Positions 16,392-25,498 of a DNA stretch of 48,993 bases are shown here, piece after piece (the stretch's first letter is position 1; each line of letters begins with the position of its first letter). The position numbers and the translations under genes are program-made. The stretch is from Selenomonadaceae bacterium (GTDB taxonomy: Bacteria > Bacillota > Negativicutes > Selenomonadales > Selenomonadaceae). The stretch lies in the NCBI GenBank assembly GCA_017484005.1, contig JAFUTY010000070.1, positions 1 through 48,993 on the forward strand. The letters are read 5' to 3'. Under the pieces are notes generated by a model that made no database searches, was not told where the DNA came from, and saw only the letters and a program-made list of their open reading frames with translations.

Positions 16392-17651
16392 TTGATTCTC
16401 AATGGATTGAAATGTTATCGTGAAATCATTCTTCGAACTGGATTTTTCGATGCGCACGAGTTCAAAATTTTCATGGAATCGATATTTGAGTCGCAAGGAT
16501 ATCGCGGCGAATCTAAAGATATCTTGATCATTCATGACGCGGGAATCGGTGATTTTGTTAATCTTTCATCTTCGATTCGGACAATTCGACAAAAATTTCC
16601 AGAATCTCGAATCACTTTGATTTGCGATTCAAGCACCAAATTTTTAGCGCGATCCTGTCCTTACGTCGATTCGATTTTTTACAATCCCAGAAATTTCGAT
16701 TCAGCGGAGTTCATTCAGATTTTCGATTGGCAAGTTGAATTTGTTCAAAATTTGTTGCCGTCGAAATTCGATTTAGCATTTTGTTTTTGTCATCGAATCG
16801 CTGGAATTTTGTTAGCATATATTTCCGGCGCGAAAAAGATAATTCATTATTCTGGGAGTCTAATTTGTTCACCGGATCATTTCGGAATTGAATTTGTAAA
16901 TCCGCTCGTCAATTCTCCAGTCAAAATAGATTTTACTCGACCGCACATTGCAGATCGATATCTCGGCTTGGTTGATGGATTTTTTCAAACGTTGACAGAA
17001 GATCGCGAATTGGAAGTTTGGTTTGAGCCTCGATGTCTCGATAAAGCTCGAAAGTTGCTCGGTGATTTTCATGATAAACAGATTTTCGCGATTGTAATGA
17101 GTGGAGCGACTTTCGATAAACATTATCCTCCGGAAAAATATGCACAGCTCGCCAGAAAAATTTCCGAATCGATTCCCGATGCTCGATTTGTAATTCTCGG
17201 TGGAAAAATGGATTTTGAATCTGGCGAAATTTTTACTAATGAATTTGGATCTACAGACCGAATTCTGAATTTAGCGGGATCAACGAATTATTCAGAAACA
17301 GCGGCAATTCTATCAATGTGTTCAATGTATATTGGAAACGATACAAGTTCAAAACATGTTTCCGCCGCGTTGAAAATTCCATGTCTTGAGCCGAACTGCT
17401 TTCCTCGGGATCATGAATTGCAATTTGATTCGTCGCCGATGATTTATTTTCCATATCTCGTTCCATCAGTCACAGTTATGCCTGAAAAATCTTTGCCGGA
17501 ATGTATCGATTCAACATTCTTCCGCGGTTGCAAAATTCAAAATCAGTCACATTGCATAACTCAAATCGAAGTTGATAAATTGTTTGAGGGATTTCATTTA
17601 CTTCTTGATAAAATTCAACGCGAAGATAATCTTCCGAGTTTCATCTATTAA
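16392..17651 (+). CDS. Glycosyltransferase family 9, tandem paralogue
   Basis: This is a second GT9 enzyme, 419 residues, clearly related to the preceding one: ILIIHDAGIGDFVNLSSSIR at the N-terminal loop, GNDTSSKHVSAA at the donor site, and the same tail (ECIDS...GC...HCIT). The donor-site DTSSKH departs from the usual D-T-G-x-x-H, so activity or specificity may have changed. The start is TTG 16392 with GAGGAG eight bases earlier, 12 bases after the previous stop. Substrate unknown. Confidence 0.85.
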   Translation: MILNGLKCYREIILRTGFFDAHEFKIFMESIFESQGYRGESKDILIIHDAGIGDFVNLSSSIRTIRQKFPESRITLICDSSTKFLARSCPYVDSIFYNPRNFDSAEFIQIFDWQVEFVQNLLPSKFDLAFCFCHRIAGILLAYISGAKKIIHYSGSLICSPDHFGIEFVNPLVNSPVKIDFTRPHIADRYLGLVDGFFQTLTEDRELEVWFEPRCLDKARKLLGDFHDKQIFAIVMSGATFDKHYPPEKYAQLARKISESIPDARFVILGGKMDFESGEIFTNEFGSTDRILNLAGSTNYSETAAILSMCSMYIGNDTSSKHVSAALKIPCLEPNCFPRDHELQFDSSPMIYFPYLVPSVTVMPEKSLPECIDSTFFRGCKIQNQSHCITQIEVDKLFEGFHLLLDKIQREDNLPSFIY

Positions 17652-17669
17652 ATCATCTGAACACAAAAA

Positions 17670-17707
17670 GATCCATCGATCGAAAAATGATCGGTGGATC
17701 TTTTTTT
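17670..17707 (+). terminator. Intrinsic terminator after the GT9 pair
   Basis: GATCCATCGATC and GATCGGTGGATC form the stem, followed by T7 and then ATTCGGA (TTCGGA at 17709-17714). Confidence 0.88.
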
Positions 17708-17777
17708 ATTCGGAATGCTAGACGAATGAATTTGCGCGTTGTAGCATGAATCGAAATTTAAAACTCGGGGGAAAAAA

Positions 17778-19310
17778 ATGAAAAACTCTTCAATAAAAAT
17801 TGCATTGATGATTCTTGCATTCACACTTCCAACTTCGATTTCTCAAGCGACTTATCGATCCGATTCAGACACTGGCACTGATATTCTTGACGGAATTGAA
17901 GATGCTCGCCGCGAGGAGAGAGCATCTCGATTGACCGGCGAGCAGAAAAGATTTCTCGAGGAACTCAGAATCGCCAGACAGCGGGCTGGATATCCTTCAG
18001 ATTCAAACGAGGACATGATTCCAATCGCATTTGAGGGGGACGATCTTCAATACGATGAAGTGACTGGAGATTTTGTCGCGACGGGAAAAGTCGATGTGAT
18101 TCAGCTCGATGGGCATCGATTTCAGACTGACAGACTCACCGGCAACATGAAGGATCAGACGATTTCAGTTCCTGGAAATGCTCATGTGATTCAATTAATG
18201 GAGGGCGCACCGAGAATTACACTCGATGGATTTCAGGCAAATTACTCGGTCAAAGATAAAACTGGATCGATGCAAAATGCAAAGGGAAAAGTCGGTGAAT
18301 ATTATCTCAGCGGCAAGCGATTTGAATTTTATCCGGATCGAATCATAATTCACGACGGAGTTCAGACAAAATGTGGAGCTAAAATTCCGGATTACTCTCT
18401 CAAAGCGAAACGAATCGAGATTATCAATCAAGAAGTTGTTCGAATGTATGATGTGAAATTTTTGATCAAAAATAATGTTGTTGGCGGGCGGAAATTTTAT
18501 GAGAAGAAAATCGGTGAAGATTCGTCGAAAGATTTCCCGCGTGTTGGATATAACGACAAGCATGGAGTTTACATCGAGCAGAGATTGCAGCATCCCATCG
18601 CGAGTCATATTGATGCAAATTTAAATCTGCGAGCTGAAACGAAATATGGAATTCGAAGCAATGCAGATATCTCGTATTGGAATCGTGGATTGTCGATACG
18701 CGGAGTCTATGGATTCTACGGCGATGATGATTATGTTTGGATGCAGAAAGAGCCTGGAGCGATTGTTGAATTCTCTCGAAAGCTTGGAGATCTGCCGTTG
18801 AGTTACAATTTGAAATATGAAGCTGGACATTGGCGGCAGGAATCGATTGCCTCGACTCACCAATATTATGAAGTAGGATTGACACGCGATCCGATTCATT
18901 TTCATAACTGGGAATTGAGACTTCATACGAGTTACAGCGTCACGAAGGAAAGTCTCGATGATTCAACAGTCAACGGAATCAATTACGACGCGGTTATCGG
19001 AAAAGCTTTCACTCCAAAATTTGCAGCGTACAGTGGCTATCATTATTCCAAAAACACGAATAAGAATTCGATTTTCGATTTTGATCTCGATGATTATTCA
19101 AAAAAGCTCGATGCAGGTTTGAGTTATCAAGTCACAGATATCGATCGATTTGTTTTCGGAATTGAATACAATGTTGACGATGGAGTAATTGGCGCGACAG
19201 ATTATTTCTGGTATCGAGATTTGCATTGCTCGCAATTGATCCTCCGCTATCGAATCAAGAAAGATCATGATGACAGGTTCGAGGCGCATTGGAATTTTCT
19301 ACCGTGGTGA
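17778..19310 (+). CDS. lptD: LPS-assembly protein, LptD-like
   Basis: This outer-membrane protein inserts LPS into the outer leaflet. A signal peptide covers residues 1-24 (cleavage after SQA). Residues 80-230 form an OstA/LptA-like beta-jellyroll (DDLQYDEVTGDFVATGKV; LTGNMKDQTISV), and the rest has the alternating pattern of an outer-membrane beta-barrel (RAETKYGIRSNADISYW; DAGLSYQVTDIDRFVFGIEY). At 510 residues it is short compared with proteobacterial LptD, which fits the Negativicutes form. A cysteine pattern like that of E. coli LptD is not seen. It heads the LPS operon after a terminator, with a GGGGG ribosome site. An LptA-like scaffold is a less likely alternative because of the barrel-like region. 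Confidence 0.8.
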   Translation: MKNSSIKIALMILAFTLPTSISQATYRSDSDTGTDILDGIEDARREERASRLTGEQKRFLEELRIARQRAGYPSDSNEDMIPIAFEGDDLQYDEVTGDFVATGKVDVIQLDGHRFQTDRLTGNMKDQTISVPGNAHVIQLMEGAPRITLDGFQANYSVKDKTGSMQNAKGKVGEYYLSGKRFEFYPDRIIIHDGVQTKCGAKIPDYSLKAKRIEIINQEVVRMYDVKFLIKNNVVGGRKFYEKKIGEDSSKDFPRVGYNDKHGVYIEQRLQHPIASHIDANLNLRAETKYGIRSNADISYWNRGLSIRGVYGFYGDDDYVWMQKEPGAIVEFSRKLGDLPLSYNLKYEAGHWRQESIASTHQYYEVGLTRDPIHFHNWELRLHTSYSVTKESLDDSTVNGINYDAVIGKAFTPKFAAYSGYHYSKNTNKNSIFDFDLDDYSKKLDAGLSYQVTDIDRFVFGIEYNVDDGVIGATDYFWYRDLHCSQLILRYRIKKDHDDRFEAHWNFLPW

Positions 19311-19343
19311 TTTAAATATTCGAATTTTTGAAGGAGAAAAATC

Positions 19344-19811
19344 ATGCGAATTGATCGATCCGATACAAAAATTTTTTCCGAGATTCTTCATCGCGGCGGA
19401 AAGAAGATCGTTTTCACGAATGGCTGTTTCGATATTCTGCATGCCGGACATGTTAGATATCTCAAAGCCGCCCGATCCCTCGGCGATGTTTTGATTCTCG
19501 GTTTGAATTCAGATCAATCTGTTAAAAAATTGAAAGGCGAAGATCGTCCAATCAACTCTGAGGATGATCGATTGGAAGTTATTGACGCGCTTGAATATGT
19601 TGATTTCGTCGTGATTTTTGATGAATCGACAGCTGAAAATCTCGTCTCAGAAATCAAGCCGGATATCTATGTCAAAGGCGGAGATTATTCGATCGAAAAT
19701 CTGCCAGAGGGACAAATCGTCTTGAGTTATGGGGGCAAAGTCGAATTGATTCCACTTGTCGCAGGAAGATCCACAACAAACATCATTCGCAAAATCGGTG
19801 AATCGCGATGA
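19344..19811 (+). CDS. rfaE2: D-glycero-beta-D-manno-heptose 1-phosphate adenylyltransferase
   Basis: It forms ADP-D-glycero-D-manno-heptose from heptose 1-phosphate and ATP. The nucleotidyltransferase signature TNGCFDILHAGH is at 25-36 and the C-terminal GRSTTNIIRKI is typical. At 155 residues it equals the C-terminal half of E. coli HldE; the kinase half is a separate gene (rfaE1) further down the operon. The ribosome site is GAAGGAG. Its stop overlaps the tag start by four bases (ATGA). Confidence 0.93.
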   Translation: MRIDRSDTKIFSEILHRGGKKIVFTNGCFDILHAGHVRYLKAARSLGDVLILGLNSDQSVKKLKGEDRPINSEDDRLEVIDALEYVDFVVIFDESTAENLVSEIKPDIYVKGGDYSIENLPEGQIVLSYGGKVELIPLVAGRSTTNIIRKIGESR

Positions 19812-20290
19812 GATGTTCATGGTGCGGCGATGATCCATTATTGATTCAATATCACGATGAAGAATTTGGAATTCCAACGACAGATGATCGCAAACATTTT
19901 GAGGCACTGATGCTCGAATCGCTGCAATGTGGTTTGAATTGGAAATTGATTCTTCGAAAGCGGGAGATTTTTCGGAAGTGTTTCGATGAATTCGACTTCG
20001 AAAAAATTGCGCGGTATGATGATTCAGACGTCGCGAGGATTTTCAACACTGAAGGCATGATTCGATCCGAACGAAAAATTCGTGCGATTATCAATAATGC
20101 TCAAAAATTTATCGAGATTCGAAATGAATTTGGAAGCTTTCATGAATTTGTCGAAAATCAAGATCAACTCACGAGGGAATTGAAACATCGAGGATTCAAA
20201 TTTCTCGGTGAATCTTCAGTAACTTCATATTTGCAGGCTGTCGGGATTCTCAATGGTCATGAAGAAGGCTGTTCAAAATTTGCTCAATGA
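19808..20290 (+). CDS. tag: DNA-3-methyladenine glycosylase I, short form
   Basis: This base-excision repair enzyme removes 3-methyladenine from DNA. The zinc ligands are all present (Cys3, His16, His151, Cys155), as are YHDEEFG and the substrate-pocket LESLQCGLNW. It is 160 residues against about 187 in E. coli: the loop between the HEFVEN region and KHRGFKFLG is shortened. It is embedded in the LPS operon with a four-base overlap upstream and 17 bases downstream, so it is co-transcribed with envelope genes without an obvious functional link. Whether the shortened loop alters activity is open. Confidence 0.88.
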   Translation: MRCSWCGDDPLLIQYHDEEFGIPTTDDRKHFEALMLESLQCGLNWKLILRKREIFRKCFDEFDFEKIARYDDSDVARIFNTEGMIRSERKIRAIINNAQKFIEIRNEFGSFHEFVENQDQLTRELKHRGFKFLGESSVTSYLQAVGILNGHEEGCSKFAQ

Positions 20291-20307
20291 AAAGTTGAGG
20301 AATTGCT

Positions 20308-21324
20308 ATGAAAAACATTCTATTAATCAAACTGTCGGCGTTGGGAGATGTGATTCACGCGCTGCCAGTTTCATACGCCATCAAAGAAACTTATCCGGAT
20401 GCAAAACTCACATGGGTTGTCGAGCCGCAATCGCAGGAGATTGTCGAGATGAATCCATGCGTTGACGAGATTATCACGTTTTACAAAAAGGATTTCAAAA
20501 CGTTTCGGGGATTTTGGAGAAATCTGATTCCATTTCGCCGCGAGATTCAAGATGAAAAATATGATGTTGTCCTCGATTTGCAGGGATTATTTAAATCTGC
20601 CGCGATAGCATTTTTCGCAAAATCAAAATTGAAAATCGGAACGTGCGACATGCGTGAAGGCAGTGATAAAATCTCAAAACGGATTGTCGGTGAGCATTCC
20701 GCGGGACATGTTGTCGATCGATATCTGGATTCAGCGCGAGCGATCGGCTGCAAAGTCGATGAAGTAAAATTTCCTCTGATAATTCCTGACGAAGTTGAAA
20801 TCGAAACAAAAGAACTGCTCGCAAGTGAAGGAGTTCAAATCGATAATCCATATGTCGTTTTTGTTGTTGGAGCGAGCTGGGCGACTAAACGATGGAAAGC
20901 TGAATATTTTGTTGCGATGTCTGAATGGCTCTATGATAATCGAGTGACTCCAGTTTTGGTCGGAAGTGGAACGATTGATTCATTCATCGCGAATCAAGTT
21001 TACGATGCAATGGAAGTTCCCCCAGTGAATTTAGTCGGAAGATTGAATTTGAAACAGCTTGCATTCACTCTTGAAAATGCTCGGCTCGTTATCGGTGCAG
21101 ACACTGGACCAACTCATCTAGCTGTCGCGCTGGAAACTCGAACGATCATGTTAATGGGCGCAACGAATCCTCGACGAACTGGTTCATACGATCAGCAGGA
21201 AAATATCATGCTCGTCGATCGCCCATGCAAAATTTGCATGAAAAAAATCTGTCCAAAACAGGCAGATTGTCTCGAACGAATTACTCCGGAAATGGTTCAG
21301 CGTAAAATCATGGAGATGAGATGA
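20308..21324 (+). CDS. waaC: ADP-heptose:LPS heptosyltransferase (WaaC-like)
   Basis: This is a GT9 enzyme that adds heptose to the inner core of LPS on the cytosolic face. The N-terminal loop is LIKLSALGDVIHALPVSYAI, and the donor-site segment is ADTGPTHLAVAL. At 338 residues it is typical of heptosyltransferase I. A cysteine-rich tail (CKICMKKICPKQADCLERITPEMV region) follows the donor site, as in other GT9 proteins here. It overlaps the YrbL-like gene by four bases. The I versus II assignment is by similarity and is less sure than the family. Confidence 0.85.
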   Translation: MKNILLIKLSALGDVIHALPVSYAIKETYPDAKLTWVVEPQSQEIVEMNPCVDEIITFYKKDFKTFRGFWRNLIPFRREIQDEKYDVVLDLQGLFKSAAIAFFAKSKLKIGTCDMREGSDKISKRIVGEHSAGHVVDRYLDSARAIGCKVDEVKFPLIIPDEVEIETKELLASEGVQIDNPYVVFVVGASWATKRWKAEYFVAMSEWLYDNRVTPVLVGSGTIDSFIANQVYDAMEVPPVNLVGRLNLKQLAFTLENARLVIGADTGPTHLAVALETRTIMLMGATNPRRTGSYDQQENIMLVDRPCKICMKKICPKQADCLERITPEMVQRKIMEMR

Positions 21325-21881
21325 TGTTTTTATCTGACGAAAATCTCCTATTCATCGGCGGAAATAAAAATGTGTATCAACATCCCTCGGATTTAAATAA
21401 GTGCGTAAAAATTTCAATCAAAAAACCGGATCTCGATATTCAACTCGAGCTGGAATTTCGACAGATATGTCTCGAGCGCGCTGAAAATTCCAAATTGATC
21501 CCTCAATATTTTGGTGAAATTGAAACGAATCTCGAAACTGGATACATGTTTGAATTGATTCGCGATTTCGATGGATCAATCAGCCGCCCGCTCGATCAAA
21601 TTTTGAAAACTGATTATGATCCTCGCGAAATTTTGAAACTCCTCGAGGAATTTGAAAATCAATGTCTTGAAGAATGTTTAGTGTTGAGGGATCGCGAGCC
21701 ATGGAATTTGCTCGTTCAGCGAATCGATGAATCTCAAAAACGAATTCGAGTTATCGATGGAATGGGAACGACGGCAAAAATTCCTCTCCCATATTTTTCC
21801 AAAAAGATCACGCGGCTTCGTGAGAGAAAGCATTGGCGCGAATTCATGGAGAAATTGCAAATCGATGCAGATTCGAGGTGA
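21321..21881 (+). CDS. YrbL-like protein, probable LPS-linked kinase
   Basis: The N-terminus (GGNKNVYQHPSDLNKCVKI) matches the YrbL family, kinase-fold proteins first noted in the PhoP network of enterobacteria; the Lys in CVKI would be the ATP lysine. A DREPWNLL stretch near residue 125 looks like the catalytic loop, and VIDG near 148 like the metal-binding motif. Its place between two heptosyltransferases, overlapping the first by four bases, suggests phosphorylation of the LPS core, as for the WaaP/RfaY kinases. Substrate is inferred from context only. Confidence 0.7.
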   Translation: MMFLSDENLLFIGGNKNVYQHPSDLNKCVKISIKKPDLDIQLELEFRQICLERAENSKLIPQYFGEIETNLETGYMFELIRDFDGSISRPLDQILKTDYDPREILKLLEEFENQCLEECLVLRDREPWNLLVQRIDESQKRIRVIDGMGTTAKIPLPYFSKKITRLRERKHWREFMEKLQIDADSR

Positions 21882-21884
21882 AAA

Positions 21885-23006
21885 ATGACGTATAAAAAAA
21901 TTCTCGTGATAAATCTTATGCATCTGGGCGATTTGATGCTCGTGACGCCAATTCTTCGAACGCTGCGGACAAATTTTCCAGAATCTCACATCGCACTCGT
22001 CGCAGATTTGAAACTCGCGGACACCGTGAGACTCAATCCAAACCTTGACGAGTGTATTTTTTTGGATAAAAAAGGATCGGATGATTCATTGCTCGGGATT
22101 TTAAAATTCGCATGGAAATTGCGTCAGAAAAATTTTGATCTCGTGATAAATTTACATCGAAACGAGCGAGCATCAGCAATCGCGGCGTTATCAGGCGGAA
22201 AAAAGATCGTTGGATATAGCAAGCCTGGATTCTCATTAGCTTTCGAAAAAATTTTGCCGAATCGAAATCCAATCAAACATCAGATTCACTCTCATTTCGA
22301 TGTTTTGAGAGATTGTGTTGGGATCGAGAATTTCGATGATAATGGACTTGAGATGGTGATCGATTCGAGCGTCGAAGAAAAAATCGAGAATCTATGGCGC
22401 GAAGAATTTCCGCCCGAATCGAAAGTTATCGCGTTGAATATTGGTGCGAGCTGGATGACTAAACGCTGGCTCGATGATTATTTTGCAAAAGTCGCAGATC
22501 ATTTTGTCGCGAATGGATTTCACATAATATTTCTCGGCGGGACGATGGATCTCGGAATTGTCGAGGCATGTCGAGCTAAAATGCAGAATCGAGATTCAAA
22601 CTTAGTAAAAATTTTCACTGGAAAAATGTCATTAGCGGAACTCGGAGCAGTTTTGTCTCGATGCGTGCTATTCATTTCGACAGATTCTGGACCAATGCAT
22701 GTCGGCGTCGCGATGAATGTTCCAATCGTCACGATGTTTGGAGCGTCGCCAGTTCTAGGATTCTATCCATATGACGAGAAAGATCTATCGATAAAATCGC
22801 CGGAATATTGTCATCCTTGCAATTTGCATGAATGTCCGCGGCAGGGTGAATATAAACTTGCATGCATGAAAAAAATCACGCCGGAAATTGTGATTCGATG
22901 TGCTAATCAATTGCTCGATGAATTTGGAATGCCCGCTCGCGAAATTCCACGTCGAAAATGGCATTACACTTCGCGAGTCATATATATTCCACCGAATGGA
23001 GAGTGA
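21885..23006 (+). CDS. ADP-heptose:LPS heptosyltransferase (WaaF-like)
   Basis: This is the fourth GT9 enzyme of the window, 373 residues. The loop is ILVINLMHLGDLMLVTPILR and the donor site is STDSGPMHVGVAM. A four-Cys tail (CHPCNLHECP...CMKKITPEIV) matches many WaaF/WaaQ proteins. The start follows the previous stop by three bases with a GAGGTG site. It probably adds the second or a later heptose to the core. Confidence 0.85.
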   Translation: MTYKKILVINLMHLGDLMLVTPILRTLRTNFPESHIALVADLKLADTVRLNPNLDECIFLDKKGSDDSLLGILKFAWKLRQKNFDLVINLHRNERASAIAALSGGKKIVGYSKPGFSLAFEKILPNRNPIKHQIHSHFDVLRDCVGIENFDDNGLEMVIDSSVEEKIENLWREEFPPESKVIALNIGASWMTKRWLDDYFAKVADHFVANGFHIIFLGGTMDLGIVEACRAKMQNRDSNLVKIFTGKMSLAELGAVLSRCVLFISTDSGPMHVGVAMNVPIVTMFGASPVLGFYPYDEKDLSIKSPEYCHPCNLHECPRQGEYKLACMKKITPEIVIRCANQLLDEFGMPAREIPRRKWHYTSRVIYIPPNGE

Positions 23007-23009
23007 GTC

Positions 23010-24014
23010 ATGGATCTCGAAACAAAAAAAAATCTGTATAATTTCGTTGAGAATCGCGCCGGCGAGTGTAAAATTCTCGTCGTGGGAGATGTGATGCTCG
23101 ATCAATATTATTATGGAAGCGTCACAAGAATTTCGCCGGAAGCTCCAGTTCCAATCAACCGCGTCGATAAAGTGAAACGAGCTCTCGGCGGTGCAGCAAA
23201 TGTTGCGCACAATATATCATTGCTCGGCGCGAATGTTTCATTGATTGGATTCGTCGGCAAAGATCATCATGGAGTTGATCTTCGCCGCAAATTGTTAGAG
23301 CGTGGAATCGATCCTACAAATTTGATCAAGACTGAAAATGCAACGACGACTAAAATTCGAGTGATTGGCGGACATCAACAAATGCTGCGACTCGATTTTG
23401 AAGATGTAATTCCTGCTGATGAATCTCAAACTCAGCGTATTTTTGAAATTGTTGATCAAAAAATTCTCGACGGCGCAAATGTATTGATAATTTCTGATTA
23501 TGGAAAAGGAGTCTGCACTCCTCAAGTCTGTCAAAGATTGATCAATCTCTGCCGCGATAAAAATGTTCAAGTGGTTGTCGATCCGAAAGGAACTCGATGG
23601 GAAAAATATTCCGGCGCGAGCTTTATAACTCCAAATTTCAATGAGTTGAATGCTGTCCTCGAATTTCCGATTGAGAACACTGGCTCGGAAATCGAATCAG
23701 CCGCTCGATTTGTCATGGATCATTTCAAAATCGAATCAGTCTTGGCAACTCGAAGTGCTCAAGGAATGAGTTTGATTTCGCGCGATTCAGTCATGCATAT
23801 TCCGACCAAAGCGCAGGATGTTTATGATGTTTCCGGCGCAGGCGATACAGTCATTGCAGTTTTTTCATTAGCACTCGCTGGCAAAATCGATCCAATTGCC
23901 GCGGCATATTTATCAAATCTTGCGGCGTCAGTAGTTGTCGCGAAAGTTGGAACTTATGCAGTCAGCCGCGAGGAACTTTTGAATCGAATTCATGAATCCA
24001 TAGGAAACTCATAA
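23010..24014 (+). CDS. rfaE1: D-glycero-beta-D-manno-heptose 7-phosphate kinase
   Basis: This PfkB-fold kinase makes heptose 1,7-bisphosphate. It shows VVGDVMLDQYYYG, the RISPEAPVP signature, a GGAANVAHN stretch and the catalytic VSGAGDTVIAVF near residue 270. At 334 residues it equals the N-terminal half of bifunctional HldE. It is followed by hldD and gmhB, and the adenylyltransferase is upstream as rfaE2. GAGAGTGA precedes the ATG. Confidence 0.93.
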   Translation: MDLETKKNLYNFVENRAGECKILVVGDVMLDQYYYGSVTRISPEAPVPINRVDKVKRALGGAANVAHNISLLGANVSLIGFVGKDHHGVDLRRKLLERGIDPTNLIKTENATTTKIRVIGGHQQMLRLDFEDVIPADESQTQRIFEIVDQKILDGANVLIISDYGKGVCTPQVCQRLINLCRDKNVQVVVDPKGTRWEKYSGASFITPNFNELNAVLEFPIENTGSEIESAARFVMDHFKIESVLATRSAQGMSLISRDSVMHIPTKAQDVYDVSGAGDTVIAVFSLALAGKIDPIAAAYLSNLAASVVVAKVGTYAVSREELLNRIHESIGNS

Positions 24015-24041
24015 AAATTTTTCAAAGGGGGAATTTTTTCT

Positions 24042-25004
24042 ATGATCGTTGTAACTGGCGGCGCAGGATTTATCGGGAGCAACATCGTCAAGGAGTTGAA
24101 TCGTCGCGGACGGGAGGATATTCTCGTTGTCGATGAACTCAAGGAGGGCGAGGCCTTCAAAAATCTCCTCGGATTACATTTTGCGGATTACATCAGTAAA
24201 GATGATTTCATCGAATCGCTTGCAGATTTTGATGATTCGATTGACGCGATTTTCCATGAGGGCGCATGTTCTGACACAATGGAATATGATGTTGGATTCA
24301 TGATGCGGACGAATTATGATTATTCAAAAACGCTCCTCCATTTTGCGCAGGAAGAGGAGATTCCATTCATCTATGCATCCTCTGCATCGACTTATGGAAC
24401 TGGAAAAAATGGATTCAAAGAAGAAGATCGATGTGAGGAAGCATTGAATCCATATGCCGCGTCAAAACTTCTATTCGATCGTTACGTTCGAAAGATTCTT
24501 CCGCATGCAAATTCTCAAATCGTCGGGCTTAGATATTTCAACGTCTATGGATTCCAGGAACATCACAAGGGAAAAATGGCGTCGATTGCTTATCAGCTCT
24601 ATCAACAGATTCAAGAATCGGATCGCGCGTATTTATTCAAGGGGACAGATGGAATTCCAGATGGCGAGCAGAAACGCGATTTTGTTTTCGTCAAAGATGT
24701 TGTTGAAGTGAATTTATGGTTTCTTGAGCAAAAAGGTGCGAGCGGAATTTATAATTGTGGAACTGGACAAGCGCATTCATTCAATGAAGTCGCGCGTGCA
24801 GTTATCAACGCAGTGGGACATGGACAGATCGTTTATAAAGAATTCCCGAAACTTCTCAAGGGAAAATATCAGAATTTCACGCAGGCAGATCAATCGAAAC
24901 TTCTTGCGGCGGGATATGATCGCGGCTTCCATGATCTCAACGCGGCGATTAAAGAGTATTGCGATTTCTTAAATGCCGGCGGATATTTTTCCTATGTTGA
25001 CTAA
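24042..25004 (+). CDS. hldD: ADP-L-glycero-D-manno-heptose 6-epimerase
   Basis: It converts the ADP-D,D-heptose to the L,D form used by heptosyltransferases. The Rossmann loop TGGAGFIGS is at 5-13, the SDR catalytic YAASK is near 140 and the Ser/Thr triad region is YASSASTYG. EHHKGKMAS and the KGTDGIPDGEQKRDF block are HldD signatures. At 320 residues it is full length. The ribosome site is AAAGGGGGAA. Its end overlaps the start of gmhB. Confidence 0.95.
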   Translation: MIVVTGGAGFIGSNIVKELNRRGREDILVVDELKEGEAFKNLLGLHFADYISKDDFIESLADFDDSIDAIFHEGACSDTMEYDVGFMMRTNYDYSKTLLHFAQEEEIPFIYASSASTYGTGKNGFKEEDRCEEALNPYAASKLLFDRYVRKILPHANSQIVGLRYFNVYGFQEHHKGKMASIAYQLYQQIQESDRAYLFKGTDGIPDGEQKRDFVFVKDVVEVNLWFLEQKGASGIYNCGTGQAHSFNEVARAVINAVGHGQIVYKEFPKLLKGKYQNFTQADQSKLLAAGYDRGFHDLNAAIKEYCDFLNAGGYFSYVD

Positions 25005-25494
25005 AGCGATTTTTTTCGATCGAGACGGCACTCTCAACGTTGAGAAAAATTTTTTGATCGATCCGCGCGATTTTGAATGGATTCCTGGCGCGATTGAATC
25101 GATTCGATTTTGCAATGAAAATGATTTTCTAGCGATTGTTGTCACGAATCAAAGTGGAATTGCTCGAGGATATTTTACTGAATCAGACGTCGAGAATTTA
25201 CATCAATGGATGAATTCCGAATTGAAAAAATTCAACGCGCGAATCGATGATTTTTTCTATTGTCCACATCATCCAAATGCAAACGTCGAAAAGTATCGAG
25301 TCGATTGCGATTGTCGGAAACCTAAATCGGGATTGATTGATCGAGCTGTCGAAAAATATCAGATCGATCGAAAAGCTTCATTATTGATCGGCGACGCGGA
25401 TAGAGATGTTGAATCTGCAAATCGCGCAGGAATTCGCGGAATCAAATTCTCAGGCGGAAATCTCTTCGAAACTCTGAAGAAAGCGATGAGGTGA
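24994..25494 (+). CDS. gmhB: D-glycero-D-manno-heptose 1,7-bisphosphate 7-phosphatase
   Basis: This HAD phosphatase removes the 7-phosphate between the kinase and adenylyltransferase steps. It has the nucleophile motif FFDRDGTLN, VVTNQSGIARG, the zinc loop (CPHHP ... CDCRKPKSG) and GDADRDV. The start was set at the ATG at 24994, which yields the usual MLTKAIFFDRDGT; an in-frame ATG at 24973 lacks a ribosome site. It overlaps hldD by 11 bases, indicating translational coupling. Confidence 0.92.
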   Translation: MLTKAIFFDRDGTLNVEKNFLIDPRDFEWIPGAIESIRFCNENDFLAIVVTNQSGIARGYFTESDVENLHQWMNSELKKFNARIDDFFYCPHHPNANVEKYRVDCDCRKPKSGLIDRAVEKYQIDRKASLLIGDADRDVESANRAGIRGIKFSGGNLFETLKKAMR

Positions 25495-25498
25495 TCAC

